A stretch of 64,000 nt of DNA from Verrucomicrobiaceae bacterium (GTDB lineage Bacteria; Verrucomicrobiota; Verrucomicrobiia; Verrucomicrobiales; Verrucomicrobiaceae): contig JAIXYN010000012.1 of assembly GCA_027490195.1 (NCBI GenBank), forward strand, positions 45,676-109,675, written 5' to 3'. The notes beneath the pieces are model-generated. The model searched no databases, was not told the DNA's origin, and worked only from the letters and a program-made list of their open reading frames with translations. The translations under genes were made by a program, and so were the position numbers. Each line of letters starts with the position of its first letter. Positions within the stretch are counted from its first letter, which is position 1. This document shows positions 15,001 through 21,059 of the stretch, one piece after another.

Positions 15001-18000
15001 AGATGAGCCCACCGACTCTCTCGGCGAGTTCGGCAGCAACGCCTACATGGACAATGTGAACGATGCCAACACCGACCTGACCATCGACTTCGGCTTCTTC
15101 CGTTCCGTCGCAGTCGGCAATCTGGTCTTCCAGGACGCGAACTACAATGGCCGTGCGGATGCCGGCGAAGGCGTGAGCGGTGTCACACTGGAACTCTACA
15201 CCGAAGGCGCGTTCATTCCTTTCGATGCACCGGTGGCCACCACCACCACGAATTCAGACGGCAGCTACCTCTTCTCCGACCTCACACCGGGCCGCTACTT
15301 TGTGCGCGTGCCTTCCTCGCAGTTTGACTTTGGCTCGCCGCTGTATGGCTATGCCAGCATCCTCGGCACGCAGACCAGCGATGACAATGTGGGCGAAGAC
15401 GGCCTCGACGACGCCAGCCCGTCCATCAATGGCATTCAGACCGCCGTGTTCGAACTCACCCCGACCAATGCACCGACCGGCAGTCAGGAAGGCGGCTATC
15501 AGGGCTCCAGCGACGACCTGAAGGATGCTTCCACCAATCTCACCATCGACTTCGGCTTCGTGCTCCGCTCGGGCGTTGGCAATGCAGTCTTCAATGATCT
15601 CAACAACGACGGCATCTTTGATCCAGGCACTGAATACGGCATCGATGGCGTCACCGTCGAGCTGTGGTCCAGTCAGGCGAACGCGACGTTGGTGGGCAGC
15701 ACCACCACCTCTGGTGGCGGTTTGTACAGCTTCAGCGTGGCGCCGGGCAGCTACTATGTGCGCATTCCTGCCAGCAACTTCCAGGTTGGTGGCGCGCTGG
15801 CCAATCTGGTGCCGTCGAAGCCGGTGGCGGCAGGTTCCGGAGTGCCCACCACGACGGCGGGTGATGATGACACGAAACAGGACGGCTACACAACCGGCTC
15901 TGTGCTGGTGGATGGAGCACGCACAGCGGTCTTCACCCTCGTGCCGGGCCAGTCGCCTACCACAGCCACCACGGAAACCGGCTACTATTCCGAGTCCGAT
16001 GACTTTGACGATGCAAACGTGAACCTGACGGTCGATCTTGGCTTTGCACCGAAGCCGCTGAGCGTGGGCAATCTGGTCTTCCGTGATGTGAATTCGAACG
16101 GACACTACGACAGCCAGGACTTCGGTGTGGCCGGGGTCAAAGTGCGCCTTTTCAAGGTGGGTGACAATCCAGCCACCGCCACGCCCGTGATGGAAACGAC
16201 CACCGGCATCGACGGTACCTTCCTGCTGAACACCTATGAGGAAGGGCAGTACTTCCTCTACATCCCGGCCACACAGTTCACGAGCGGCGGCGCACTCTTT
16301 GGCACGACTTCCGTGACTGGCGTCGGCAGTGACGACGGTCTGGATGACGATGTGGATGAAAACAGTCAGGATGCCCTCAATCCGACGAGCACTGGCGTGA
16401 GCTCCACGGTGTTTGCACTCGGCTATGGGACAGAGCCGCAGGGTGAGGCGGGCTTCCTCAATTCCATGGACGAGTACAATGATGCCGATGTGGATCTCTC
16501 GATCGACATGGGCTTCACAGGTGGCTCGCTGCCCAGCCTGATGAACATCGGCAACCTCGTCTTCAATGACGCCAACAACAACGGCGTGGCGGATGCGGGT
16601 GAAGGGGTCTCCGGTGTCTGGATGCTGCTGTATGCCGGCAGCGGCACGGCGGGGTCCACCAGCTTCATCCGCAGCACCCTCACGGATGCCAGTGGCCGCT
16701 ACTTCTTCACCAATCTCAGCCCAGGCGTTTACACGGTCCATGTGGCTGCGGACAATTTCAAGGCCTCCATCAGCATCAATGGCGGTCCGGTGGGGCCGGG
16801 GCCGTTGTACAAAAAGATGTCGCTCTGCGGCAATCAGACCACCACGGGGGATGACATCTTGGGTGAAGACGGCATCGACTCACAAAGCCCTGAGCAGGTT
16901 GGCATCACCGCGCCGCCGGTCACGCTGACGGCCAATGCTGCACCGACCGGCGCACAGGAAGGCGGCTTCCAGGGCACTTCGGATGAAGCCAATGACAGCA
17001 ACACTGACCTGACCATCGACTTTGGTTTCTCCGCACGTTTGGGCGTTGGCAACCTGGTGTTCCGCGACGCTAACGCAGACGGCAAATTCCAGGCCGGAGT
17101 TGACGCCGGCCTAGCGGGCGTCGCTGTGGAGCTGGTGTACAACAATGGCATCGGTGGCCAGGATGTGCTCGCTTCCACCACCCTGACCGATACCAATGGA
17201 CGCTACTTCATGTATGCGCCTCCGGCAGTTTCTCCGCAAACCTACAAGGTGCGCATCCCTGCCGCGCAGTTTAGCAGCACCGGCCCGTTGAATTTCTTGG
17301 TGCCGACCACGCTGACGACCAACGGCAATGATGACAATCTGAACCAGAACGCGCAGCCTGCCACCAGCCCTGAGACCAGCGGAGCAGTCACCGCTGGCTT
17401 CACCCTCGTGGCGGGTGCGCTGCCCACTGACACGGACGGTCGCGAAGCTGGCAACAACATGACCAGTGACAACGCGGACGATGCCAACATCGACCTCACC
17501 ATCGACCTTGGATTCAAGGCGAAGGCCATCATGGTTGGCAATCTCGTCTTCCGTGATGCCAATTCGAATGGCACCTATGAATCCGGCATCGACGTGCCGT
17601 TGCCCAATGTCACCGTGCACCTCTTCCAGCAGGCGCAGGCCGTGACGGACACGCCGGTCTCTCAGGCAGTCACTGCGGCTGACGGCACCTATCTCCTCTA
17701 TGCCACCTCGCCTGCGGCCTACTACGTCCACATTCCTGCCAGCATGTTTGTCGCGAACGCCCCGCTCAGTGGCATGACCTCCGTGGCAGGCTCCGGCAAT
17801 GTACAACTCACCAGCAATGCGGACACCGGCAAGGATGACCGCTTTGACGAAAATGGCGCTGATGCCACCCAGCCTGATGTGACGGGAATCTCCACCGGCC
17901 TCATCAATCTCGCCTACGGCACCATGCCTCTGAACAGCAGCGTCACTTCGACCATCGGCGAAAATGGCTTCCAGTCCTTCATGGATGATGCAGCAGATGA

Positions 18001-19378
18001 CTCTGGCATGATGACCATCGACTTCGGCTTCCTCGCTGGTGCGGGCTCGCCAAATGCCGTCGTGGTCAAACGCAACCTCGAGACCAATTCCGGCACGGCC
18101 TCCATTCCGGCCACCTTCACCGCATGGCAGTCACAGAACAGTCTGAGCGGGCTCAACGGTCCAAATGACGATCCGGATGCCGATGGCCAGACCAACCTGC
18201 TGGAATACGCACTCGGCACAGCGGCTGGCAGCGGTTTGGGTGCCTCACGTTTCACCCTGGTGAACAACACCGACACGGGTGCCATCGACGCAGTGCTAAC
18301 ACGGCCTTCCGGCTCGCATGCAGACCTGCGCTACTACCTCGAAGGCAGCAATGATCTCACCACTTGGTCCACGCTGGCCCTCACACCGGTCACCACGGTC
18401 AATGCAGACCAGACGGAAACGCTGCGCTACAACCGCGTGGAGTCCCTCTTCAGCGGTGCATCACGCGGCTACCTGCGTATCAAAGTCACGCTGGATGCCA
18501 ATATCGACGGCACGCCGGAAGCCACCGCCATCACCGGTGCGCTGGGCTGGGCGCGCATGCAGTTTGCCGTGGGCCGTCAGTCGCTCTCCATGCCGCTGCT
18601 GCTGCCTGCTGTCTTTACAGGTCAGGTTGCCTCCGTCAGTGGCCGTACCTTGGTGCTCAATACCCATGGTGGAGACATCCGCACGCAGCTGCAGAATGGC
18701 GTGAGCTACTATGTGGAAGTGCTCAGCGGCGCTCTGACCGGCCGCACCATGAACCTCGACACCACCGCCTCTGCCAGCAGCAGCATCGCCCTCGCCTCCA
18801 GCGCCGAAAGCGCACTGGCCGGCGCCCGCATCCGCATTCGTCCGCACTGGACGCTCGGCGGCCTGCTGCCGGTGACCAGCCTGCAAGCTGCGACTGCGGC
18901 AGAGACGGCGGACCGCATCATGTTCTTCGATAGCTCCAGCGGCCAGTTCCAGATCGACTGGCTGCAGACCAGCACCAATGGCGCAGCGCAGTGGGTGCGC
19001 GATGGAGACAGCGCACTCGCGAATGACGCCGCCCGCATCATCTCGCCACAGACCGGCATGCTGGTGCAGGTCCGCAGCACACCGGCCACGCTCACCTTCT
19101 TGGGTGAAGTCCGCACCGCCGCCCTCGCCCTGCCTCAGACCGCAGGCACCTCGCTGCTCGGCATGGGCCTCGCCACTCCGCAGTCTCCCGGCGCACAGCC
19201 GTTCACCAGCGGCTCACGCCTGCGTCTCTGGAGTGGCGATACCGATCCCTCCACCGCCGTTTACCAAAACTACCTCCTCAATCCGCAGTCCCAGTGGGTC
19301 GATGAAAGCACCGGCCTCGAAGTCACCAACCTGCCGCTGCTCGATGGCTTCCGTGCCTTCTTCCTGGTGAAACCGTAG
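1..19378 (+). CDS. Giant SdrD-B / Ig-like repeat surface protein, 5'-truncated by window edge
   Basis: The frame is already open at base 2, and those codons encode the tail of one more repeat, so the GTG at 47 is not a real start. At least 6,458 residues lie in the window. In order (by base): end of an SdrD-B repeat; a non-repeat domain (about 100-870); two SdrD-B repeats (883-1720); nine putative-Ig (He_PIG-like) repeats (1729-4750), the second split by a LamG-like domain (about 2110-2750); further SdrD-B repeats with two unique domains (5180-5800, 7160-7860); eight more Ig repeats (8755-10855); two SdrD-B repeats; an NHL/SMP-30-like propeller (11716-12700); eleven SdrD-B repeats in tandem (12715-18030); a linker with a DDPDADGQTNLLEYALG motif; and a C-terminal domain resembling family TIGR02597 of Verrucomicrobium. 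SdrD-B repeats carry Asp/Asn-rich DNGVDNDNNG motifs, known as Ca2+ sites in Gram-positive B repeats. I infer a Ca2+-stiffened extracellular adhesin or surface-layer stalk. It is probably monocistronic. Confidence 0.9.
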   Translation, partial: TPLITLFPNTEPGAGVDGDDTDFDSTIDIGFANSNPCQITNLIDNPSFELLGVPNATGTATSVMGYDGTGTAFGSGINAYQWLGGTNGTSGIGEPIQRVQVAAGSSGSKVSWMESVKSRHGKRMVLLQGTNSAVNLLPAGGGNWSTVLQAGKEYELSVWASSASSGAASILWNLGANAQIFQIITGATPGLYQYYTVPQGDMSATAPGVSQCCGYNGGTVSYSAFGASDYNNWTEAGANSTQPLWRQFTYHFRVANGATQSQIDTATLALSGGSSTNAVAADLVYLCQVNTTATLTIGNLIWNDANNNGVRDTGSNPEIGISSVVVDLFRSTNDTAGDSDDLLIATTTTNSSGAYNFTGLADGKYVVRVTPPASIPSTGGNVVALDNGVNNDNNGSQPGGPGTFIYSPVITLASGTEPTNDGDTNPDTELSIDFGLFSGIQLGNQLFIDANNDGVFSSATESGVGSGVTVELLHGTVNTVIASTTTNSSGVYGFTVYQPANYRVRVPTPPSAYPLVSGVVDLLDSGRDNDSNGIQTGGIGTAVISPVISLTAGGEPGSSGNSNVENTIDFGFRACPVITISPGTVAVATQYVAYNPLSLTSSGGSGGYVYAISSGALPNGMTMNSAGLISGTPGASAAPGSYNFTVRSTDSIGCSGTQNYTLTLSNAIVTVNPATLPAATQYAAYTQNLAATGGTSPYAWSFGPSALTGAAAWWPGENSATEVAAGNNGALMNGVAFTTGLVGSAFSFDGANDYLQVADQSVMRPAQISLEAWVRPASGTPAADRVIIAKTTTATAPTNGYGLIQRSGTNTVRFWINGTGSVAGTSEFVDATLTVGSWSHVVATYDLTNIRLYVNGVQIASKAFTTAINHSSQPLVMGGSATTSTCWNGALDEAVLYSRALSAAEALARYTITNTGNNGMPTGLTLNATTGVLSGTPTAVPASYPFTVRATDSYGGIGLRSYSLTVGCPTLSISPGTFTDAIQYSAYTAVTMTATGGTAPYQWDITSGALPTGMSLSSAGIISGTPGSAPATYSFTVRARDANNCVSTRALTVKVICPTISLTPATLPNAQQFASYSAVLLDGTGGSSPYTFSIQSGALPTGMSLSASGLLSGTPTATPGDYTVVVRGTDSASCSGTRSYTLRVVCPAIAISPTTLPNGRQYQAYSQTLTASGGNPAYTWSLVSGALPTGLSLSSAGVISGTPTAVPGTYTFRVQATDSFACVGTRDYSILFDCPLISITPTTLPQATTTVAYSQQLTATGGSSPYTWTLASGALPSGITFSSAGLISGTTSAVGSFNFTAQARDLNGCVVQQALALGVNCTAITISPSSLTTATVGTAYSQQFTSSGGVGTKTWTVKTGSLPVGMTLSTAGLLSGTPTDTAGTFSFTIQAMDQNNCPGTSAYTLTLQCPTVTITPSSVPNGTVATSYSTTLTASGATAPYTWSLQSGSTLPSGLALSPTGVISGTPTVPGSYSFGVTARGMYSCAGTNTITMTVVCPTLALSPTSLGSGYRGVAYSQTVTASGGISPYTYSVTAGSLPPGVTLNTSSGVISGTPTAAGSYSFTVRGVDSATCSGTRDYIAVINGLSLGNLVWQDTDQSGTRNVGEQGIGSVSLQLISTTDSVIGNGDDLSQGTTTTDGSGAYAFTGLAPGKYFVRIATPPTAFPLSSGPQAALDNGVDNDNNGVQAGGVGTAIVSPIVTLAVGREPGDVVGGIDADNSVDFALRAVPASPTNLLEYELNTASGGLPAPPSLKSSAVVNAAKIQIEDDMNGLTDISEPTNNGPIRSGALSRRMRDWDAAYDTGYDSTPGTLVQRPDNLWIRFDMDPTATGNIGNLLFDIYRVGSTAPVQGRAFLSWMEGSTVRTVTTNIFQLPSTASWYSLNLAWTSSIGGATTVPTGSQLAGKSFMIEIYLWGGDGSGYVDIDNILLQGSATTNPQSLAIGDFVWADTNGNGIKNPREPGLQNLTVQLLSPGADSQANTGDDTLLSTTTTDANGYYLFSGLTTGNYFVRLPTPDTMWPTASPGVNLDNGVDNDSNGIQSGGAGTAVSSPVINLALGKEPGNLTSGGGNQDMTVDFGFTAAMTMSNFVFSDNNNNGLVDVGETGVAGAQLELFSSTDTTVNNVDDVKVGTTFTTGSDGLYSFSRLSTGRYYIKLTPPITHPRRSTTSSNADNGIDNDNNGVTQSATGAPIFSPMITLSALTEPGNLLAPFGGNIDSTIDFGLRPTFCSLGNLVYKDANNNGVYDVGEGVGGVRVELLNGSGSFVTSTMTSTSSSVRGRYQFTSVVPGSYYVRVPASEFATGKALVNTVSIFPASSSDNGIDDNIVGNDDGIDNALPATNGISSSLLTLVDSGEPINSNGESGAFNTIDDADDNNGNMTVDFGFKSSGPSATGCYHFLAMDSNADGVLSGATEWTPAQAYDFNYTQGGVATMSKADMIYDAALSRLNLDMTFNQIGASKVDALWFLVSTGANPANEDHAIVYVDGITRASPTVTIYKYDATLGSQSWQTAANLMVSTVAGNSTAGDVMLNKVTEAGSSVRFQCVIDVSRVNNATNWSAMGVNPGTWEGIQTGGTTGMELHMVDLSSAPTYDSNGALTAFSYATEGSFATDPSGVFTIATEPCSVSPWVSVGNVVWNDANSNGLRDTGELGISGATVQLFSPGADNAIGGSGANADTQVGASVLSSSTGVYSFANLVPGRYYVRVTPTVSVPGVSSMVVTLDNDVDNDNNGSQPGGPGTFVFTPVVDLQVGTEPATGVDGDGTNGNNTLDIGLFTGITVGDLVWNDVNNNGLKETTEAGVSGVQVDLVSPGADNAVGGTGLNADTVLQTSSTLSGGSYSFRVYTGGNYYVRLTPPAAFSLASSTIVTADNGVNNDSNGSQPGGAGSVVSSMVFALTPGGEPGSTGLTNTENTIDFGLRSCPAITLSPATLTNALRGSAYSATFSAAGGNSPYVWSISSGALPGGLTLSSAGLLSGSPTAATGTYSFTVRAVDASNCSATQAMTIGVVCPALVLSPTSLSSVAQNTAFSQQFSTSGGTSAYTYTLASGTLPTGATLSSSGLLSGTITGAPGSYSFVVRSTDANGCALDTSFTWSVTCPAISLSPTTVPAATQYAAYSAQTLTASNGTSPYIWSFTGTMPTGMTLSSGGVLSGTPSSAPGSYNITITATDANGCAKSGVYSITVNCPSFTITAPTFPSATKNVAYPSQQLSASGGTSPYNWTLSSGALPAGMSMSTAGLISGTPTSVPGTYNFTVRATDAVSCSVTRALSIVIACPTLNITPATLPAGVQYAAYTQTLTAASGTSPYTWTLSSGLLPTGMTLSSGGVLGGTPTSLGSFTFTVKATDADGCFSTKSYTFTVDYPPIFITPSTLGNATRLVPYFTQLTATGGTAPYTFSRLTGALPTGLSISTSGAISGTTTAAPGDYSFTVQALDVNGAPGTQPYTITIVCPTMTISPTTLTNGVVGTAYTASLTVSGGSAPYTWSVASGTLPAGLSMSSSGLISGTPTQATTASFTVQAVDSFNCSASKLYTLAVNCPSVSITPTSLNSAYYNIAYSQQLSSSGGTGPYTYAVIAGSPPAGITVSSSGLISGSAQVYGAANFTVRSTDAYNCSATQSYSLLVKGLSLGDTVFEDSNFNGLRDVGEPGLSGITVELWEPGADNAIGGSGPNSDLLYTSTTTNGQGVYTFINLQPGTYFMRVLMPSSLNIIGGNPVNLDNGVDNDNNAASQPGGPGTPVFSPIVTLSNGGEPTVDDGDADTDNTIDFGLFRGMNVGNLVWQDTNDNGVHDNGEPGINGVTVELWNAGADNSIGGTDDVLLRTTTTSGGGAYLFTSVPPLKVYVRIPRAPAAQPLSSSTTAFVDNGVDNDDNGLQLSGGAVNSPVITLSAADEPGTGGGTYNETTIDFGFVNMTPSIYVSATQADSIQSFNSSTGLYSGSLVPAFGNSLSQGNADYGDVPYGMELGQDGNWYVAHYGASNLRKISPTGTDLGTVLNNSATSMSLVTQFAIGPDGNFYVYDVNGGRIVRFQGPTGAIPGKPIGTSAPYTFITQAGVEDMNFGPDGNLYLVVQTNDTREVRRYSTTTGALLNTIVTDTQLIAMVPGGQSIALISGIDIEGSTLYGVNRSDGEVFSVNLSTPAAPGLPQLIATLSSAGKGEVDTRDIEFNPSNNKLYINGYSWGKPVNAGSYNSGALISVDITGAPNGTVNVFEVPIPRPPGPNFEIWSGPRDLAIGRPFAPLPNSVSIGSLVWNDDNANGIQDAAELGIPGVRVDLWQDLNGNSADGAEFLVGWTYTDNKGFYYFSGQAPGVYQLQIPESNFVDGLPLAGSGFSSPISSVLDDQIDGDDSGRQPGGPKTVVKSPLITLTPGAEPVGNGSSGAEFGRGGELDNYTVDANGDMTVDFGFVEPGIMGIGNLVFLDDNGNNRFDVGEGRDDVTIELYRWGDTPGVTSPVATAVTANGGLYLFSNLWQGQYFIHLPAYQFEVSGNLRGLYSLPVVTAGDDNTGQDALPSDTPWITGVSTGIINLVRDQAPTDAAGETGFDSSTDLNDLNIDLTEDIGLFRPVALGNMIFGDNNSNGHYDSGEGLPGVSVELYTDTQFPEVDNPLSITTSDATGRYGFSFLRPGNYIVHIPSSQFQSGGPLYQRISILEGLVGDDDVGEDGVNDGLPTDNGVSSLVISLYPGNAPTNDSGETGFEYTSDDQNDAAIDMTIDFGFQTPVGVGNLVFVDSNQNGKADSGEGVDGVNVELYRSSQTPGFGVPLFSRITSNGGRYFFDSLPAGDYVVHIPYSEFEPGRPLNGLSSLTGASSASVAVDDEVPGSENGIDNASPFLNGISSAVFTLAVDSEPTNATGESGRFNDIDSFDDNNFNLTIDFGFEANNPNGVGVGNLVFVDLNGNNVYDAGEGIDGVKVQLFNASADVSVANPIATVISNNGGTYNFSNLVEGDYKIFIPASEFAAGKPLSGWRSLPGDGSDNGVDDNNDENGIDVPDPSATGVVSALFHLSPGDEPTDSLGEFGSNAYMDNVNDANTDLTIDFGFFRSVAVGNLVFQDANYNGRADAGEGVSGVTLELYTEGAFIPFDAPVATTTTNSDGSYLFSDLTPGRYFVRVPSSQFDFGSPLYGYASILGTQTSDDNVGEDGLDDASPSINGIQTAVFELTPTNAPTGSQEGGYQGSSDDLKDASTNLTIDFGFVLRSGVGNAVFNDLNNDGIFDPGTEYGIDGVTVELWSSQANATLVGSTTTSGGGLYSFSVAPGSYYVRIPASNFQVGGALANLVPSKPVAAGSGVPTTTAGDDDTKQDGYTTGSVLVDGARTAVFTLVPGQSPTTATTETGYYSESDDFDDANVNLTVDLGFAPKPLSVGNLVFRDVNSNGHYDSQDFGVAGVKVRLFKVGDNPATATPVMETTTGIDGTFLLNTYEEGQYFLYIPATQFTSGGALFGTTSVTGVGSDDGLDDDVDENSQDALNPTSTGVSSTVFALGYGTEPQGEAGFLNSMDEYNDADVDLSIDMGFTGGSLPSLMNIGNLVFNDANNNGVADAGEGVSGVWMLLYAGSGTAGSTSFIRSTLTDASGRYFFTNLSPGVYTVHVAADNFKASISINGGPVGPGPLYKKMSLCGNQTTTGDDILGEDGIDSQSPEQVGITAPPVTLTANAAPTGAQEGGFQGTSDEANDSNTDLTIDFGFSARLGVGNLVFRDANADGKFQAGVDAGLAGVAVELVYNNGIGGQDVLASTTLTDTNGRYFMYAPPAVSPQTYKVRIPAAQFSSTGPLNFLVPTTLTTNGNDDNLNQNAQPATSPETSGAVTAGFTLVAGALPTDTDGREAGNNMTSDNADDANIDLTIDLGFKAKAIMVGNLVFRDANSNGTYESGIDVPLPNVTVHLFQQAQAVTDTPVSQAVTAADGTYLLYATSPAAYYVHIPASMFVANAPLSGMTSVAGSGNVQLTSNADTGKDDRFDENGADATQPDVTGISTGLINLAYGTMPLNSSVTSTIGENGFQSFMDDAADDSGMMTIDFGFLAGAGSPNAVVVKRNLETNSGTASIPATFTAWQSQNSLSGLNGPNDDPDADGQTNLLEYALGTAAGSGLGASRFTLVNNTDTGAIDAVLTRPSGSHADLRYYLEGSNDLTTWSTLALTPVTTVNADQTETLRYNRVESLFSGASRGYLRIKVTLDANIDGTPEATAITGALGWARMQFAVGRQSLSMPLLLPAVFTGQVASVSGRTLVLNTHGGDIRTQLQNGVSYYVEVLSGALTGRTMNLDTTASASSSIALASSAESALAGARIRIRPHWTLGGLLPVTSLQAATAAETADRIMFFDSSSGQFQIDWLQTSTNGAAQWVRDGDSALANDAARIISPQTGMLVQVRSTPATLTFLGEVRTAALALPQTAGTSLLGMGLATPQSPGAQPFTSGSRLRLWSGDTDPSTAVYQNYLLNPQSQWVDESTGLEVTNLPLLDGFRAFFLVKP

Positions 19379-19393
19379 GGCAGGGGGCTGCAG

Positions 19394-19472
19394 GTTTAAG
19401 GTTTCAAGTTTCAAGTTCAGGTGCGCAGCTCATTCTTGGACAACTTTAAACTTTAAACCTGAAACTTTAAAC
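19394..19472. repeat. Imperfect long inverted repeat (hairpin) after the giant gene
   Basis: The arms at 19394-19411 and 19455-19472 are 18 bp each and match as inverted copies with two G/A differences (GTTTAAGGTTTCAAGTTT against GTTTAAAGTTTCAGGTTT). The flanks hold further TTTAAAC / TTTCAAG words. It sits between the stop of the giant gene and the start of the transpeptidase gene, so it could act as a transcript-end hairpin, but it is AT-rich and lacks a GC stem with a T-run. It looks more like a dispersed intergenic element. Confidence 0.55.
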
Positions 19473-19477
19473 TCTAC

Positions 19478-20113
19478 ATGCAGGGCATGAGGTCACTCCT
19501 GCTGCTTCTTCTCATTTCGCTCAGTTTAATCAGTTGCAACACCGTGAAAAACACGGGCAACAATGCCTTTCATTACAGTCGTAAATTTGTGACCAGTGAC
19601 ATCCCGCGCGCCTCGCGCTTTGTCTGGAAGGGCGTCACCGGGCTCTTTGGCCCGAACGACAATTCCTTCTGGTATGCCGATGACATGCACGGCAAGCCCA
19701 GTGTGGTGATCAATCTCAGCGAGCAGATGGTGTACCTCTTCAAGCGCGGCCAGCTCGCCGGCGGCTCACCCATCTCCTCCGGCGCAGAGGGTTATGACAC
19801 GCGGCCCGGCAGCTACCGTGTGATGGAGAAGGACATCGACCACAAGTCCTCCATCTACGGCGATTACGAGGACTACCAGGGAAATGTCATCATGCAGAAC
19901 ATCGACAACCGCAAAGACCGCAGGCCGCCGGGCACGCGCTTTGAAGGCGCGAAGATGTACTACTTCATGCGCATCTATGGTGGTGTCGGCATGCACCAGG
20001 GCTACCTCCCCGGCTACGCCGCATCGCATGGCTGCATCCGTTTGCCGGGGCACATGGCGGAGAAGTTTTTCCGTGAGGTGCACGTCGGCACGCCCGTGGA
20101 AGTGGTGCCGTGA
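19478..20113 (+). CDS. L,D-transpeptidase (YkuD) lipoprotein
   Basis: The 211-residue product starts with a hydrophobic stretch and a lipobox (LISC, Cys20), so it is probably a lipoprotein. The YkuD domain runs from about residue 70 to the end and carries the family signature: His173 and the HGCIR block (His184, Cys186, Arg188), with Cys186 the expected nucleophile. YkuD enzymes make 3-3 cross-links in peptidoglycan or attach proteins to it. The start at 19478 is the first ATG in frame; ATG 19487 (MRSLLLL) is equally possible and leaves the signal intact. It stands alone between the giant gene and a convergent methyltransferase gene. Its substrate cannot be told from sequence. Confidence 0.9.
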   Translation: MQGMRSLLLLLLISLSLISCNTVKNTGNNAFHYSRKFVTSDIPRASRFVWKGVTGLFGPNDNSFWYADDMHGKPSVVINLSEQMVYLFKRGQLAGGSPISSGAEGYDTRPGSYRVMEKDIDHKSSIYGDYEDYQGNVIMQNIDNRKDRRPPGTRFEGAKMYYFMRIYGGVGMHQGYLPGYAASHGCIRLPGHMAEKFFREVHVGTPVEVVP

Positions 20114-20122
20114 AGAGGGAAT

Positions 20123-20794
20123 TCACTTCCTCTCCGCCACAAAGATCGTATGCGTACACCGCTTCGCCTGCGGATAGGCCTTCGCCGCCACCGTTTCGAC
20201 CTTAAAGCCTGCCTTCGAAAGTCGTTTCGCAAACGCATGATCTGTGCTCGCCGACCAAAAAGTCGCTCGACCGCCCGGCTTTAAGGCGTGGCTGATCGCA
20301 GAAAATCCCTGCGTCTGGTAAAGCCGCGCATTGCCATCCTGCACCATGGCGATGGGCCCGTTGTCCACATCCAGCAAGATGGCGTCGTAGTGGCCCTTGG
20401 GGGCGCGGCTGATGACCTGGAAGACATCGTCCACGGTGATCTCGACGCGCGGGTCATCGAGCAGCTGGCCGTTCACGCCAGTGAGGTATTCGCGGTTCCA
20501 GGCGACGACCTGCGGCAGGAGCTCAGCCACCTGAACGTGCGCGGCGGGGCCCATGAGCTCCAGCACACGGCGCAGGGTGAAGCCAAAGCCGAGGCCACCG
20601 ATGAGCACCCGCGGCGTGCCACCGCCCAGCCGCGCACACGCCAGCTCAGCCAGCACCTTCTCTGACTCCGAAGCATTCGTGCCCATCAACGGCTGGCGGT
20701 TTACCCGCAGATAAAAATTCGAGTCATGCGCATGCAGCGTCAGCTCCGCGCCATCAGGCGTGTGAGAAGTAGCCAGCAAAAGAAAAGGTTTCAT
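20123..20794 (-). CDS. Spermidine-synthase-like methyltransferase-fold protein
   Basis: I place the start at ATG 20794 (MKPFLLLATS), giving 223 residues. The frame stays open to a TTG at 20866, but that extension runs into the inverted-repeat element and looks non-coding. The Rossmann fold is clear: GGLGFG at 66-71 (nucleotide-binding loop), a conserved Glu at 91 after the second strand, and DVDNGP at 142-147, the usual site of polyamine-synthase-type folds. The length is short for a true spermidine synthase (about 280-300), and the N-terminal beta-barrel domain is reduced. I would call it a spermidine-synthase-related protein of unknown substrate. It converges on the L,D-transpeptidase gene with a 9-bp gap. 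Confidence 0.75.
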   Translation of the reverse strand: MKPFLLLATSHTPDGAELTLHAHDSNFYLRVNRQPLMGTNASESEKVLAELACARLGGGTPRVLIGGLGFGFTLRRVLELMGPAAHVQVAELLPQVVAWNREYLTGVNGQLLDDPRVEITVDDVFQVISRAPKGHYDAILLDVDNGPIAMVQDGNARLYQTQGFSAISHALKPGGRATFWSASTDHAFAKRLSKAGFKVETVAAKAYPQAKRCTHTIFVAERK

Positions 20795-20866
20795 GGAGAG
20801 CAGCACCCGCGAAAAGCCACGCGCCTCCCCGGCGTGTGACAGGAGCGCGGAGAGGGCGGTGTGCAA

Positions 20867-20953
20867 CCAAAGTAGTTGCGAGCTTCAGCTCGTTCTGGAC
20901 AGCGCGAGTTCGTCCCAGATTCCAGAACGAGCTGAAGCTCGCGAGTACTTTGG
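20867..20953. repeat. 33-bp-arm inverted repeat (REP-like hairpin)
   Basis: The arms at 20867-20899 and 20921-20953 are inverted copies with two mismatches, separated by 21 bp. Each arm begins CCAAAGTA and ends in a segment that is itself palindromic (CGAGCTTCAGCTCG), so the element can fold as one long hairpin or as two small ones. It lies just upstream of the methyltransferase start, with no ORF of its own. The double-palindrome design is typical of REP/BIME or small MITE-like intergenic elements. Confidence 0.75.
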
Positions 20954-21059
20954 CGACCATGTTTGAAGTGTGGTTGCGGATGTTATGGCGTCAAGATTAC
21001 GCTTCTAGACAGACCCAGGGGAGGAGGGTGATCTTCGTCAAAGCTGTCGAGCCTGTTTA

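Noticed and set aside
15254..16741. 495-residue minus-strand frame
   Set aside because: Shadow of the SdrD-B repeats; its pattern follows the repeat period of the real gene.
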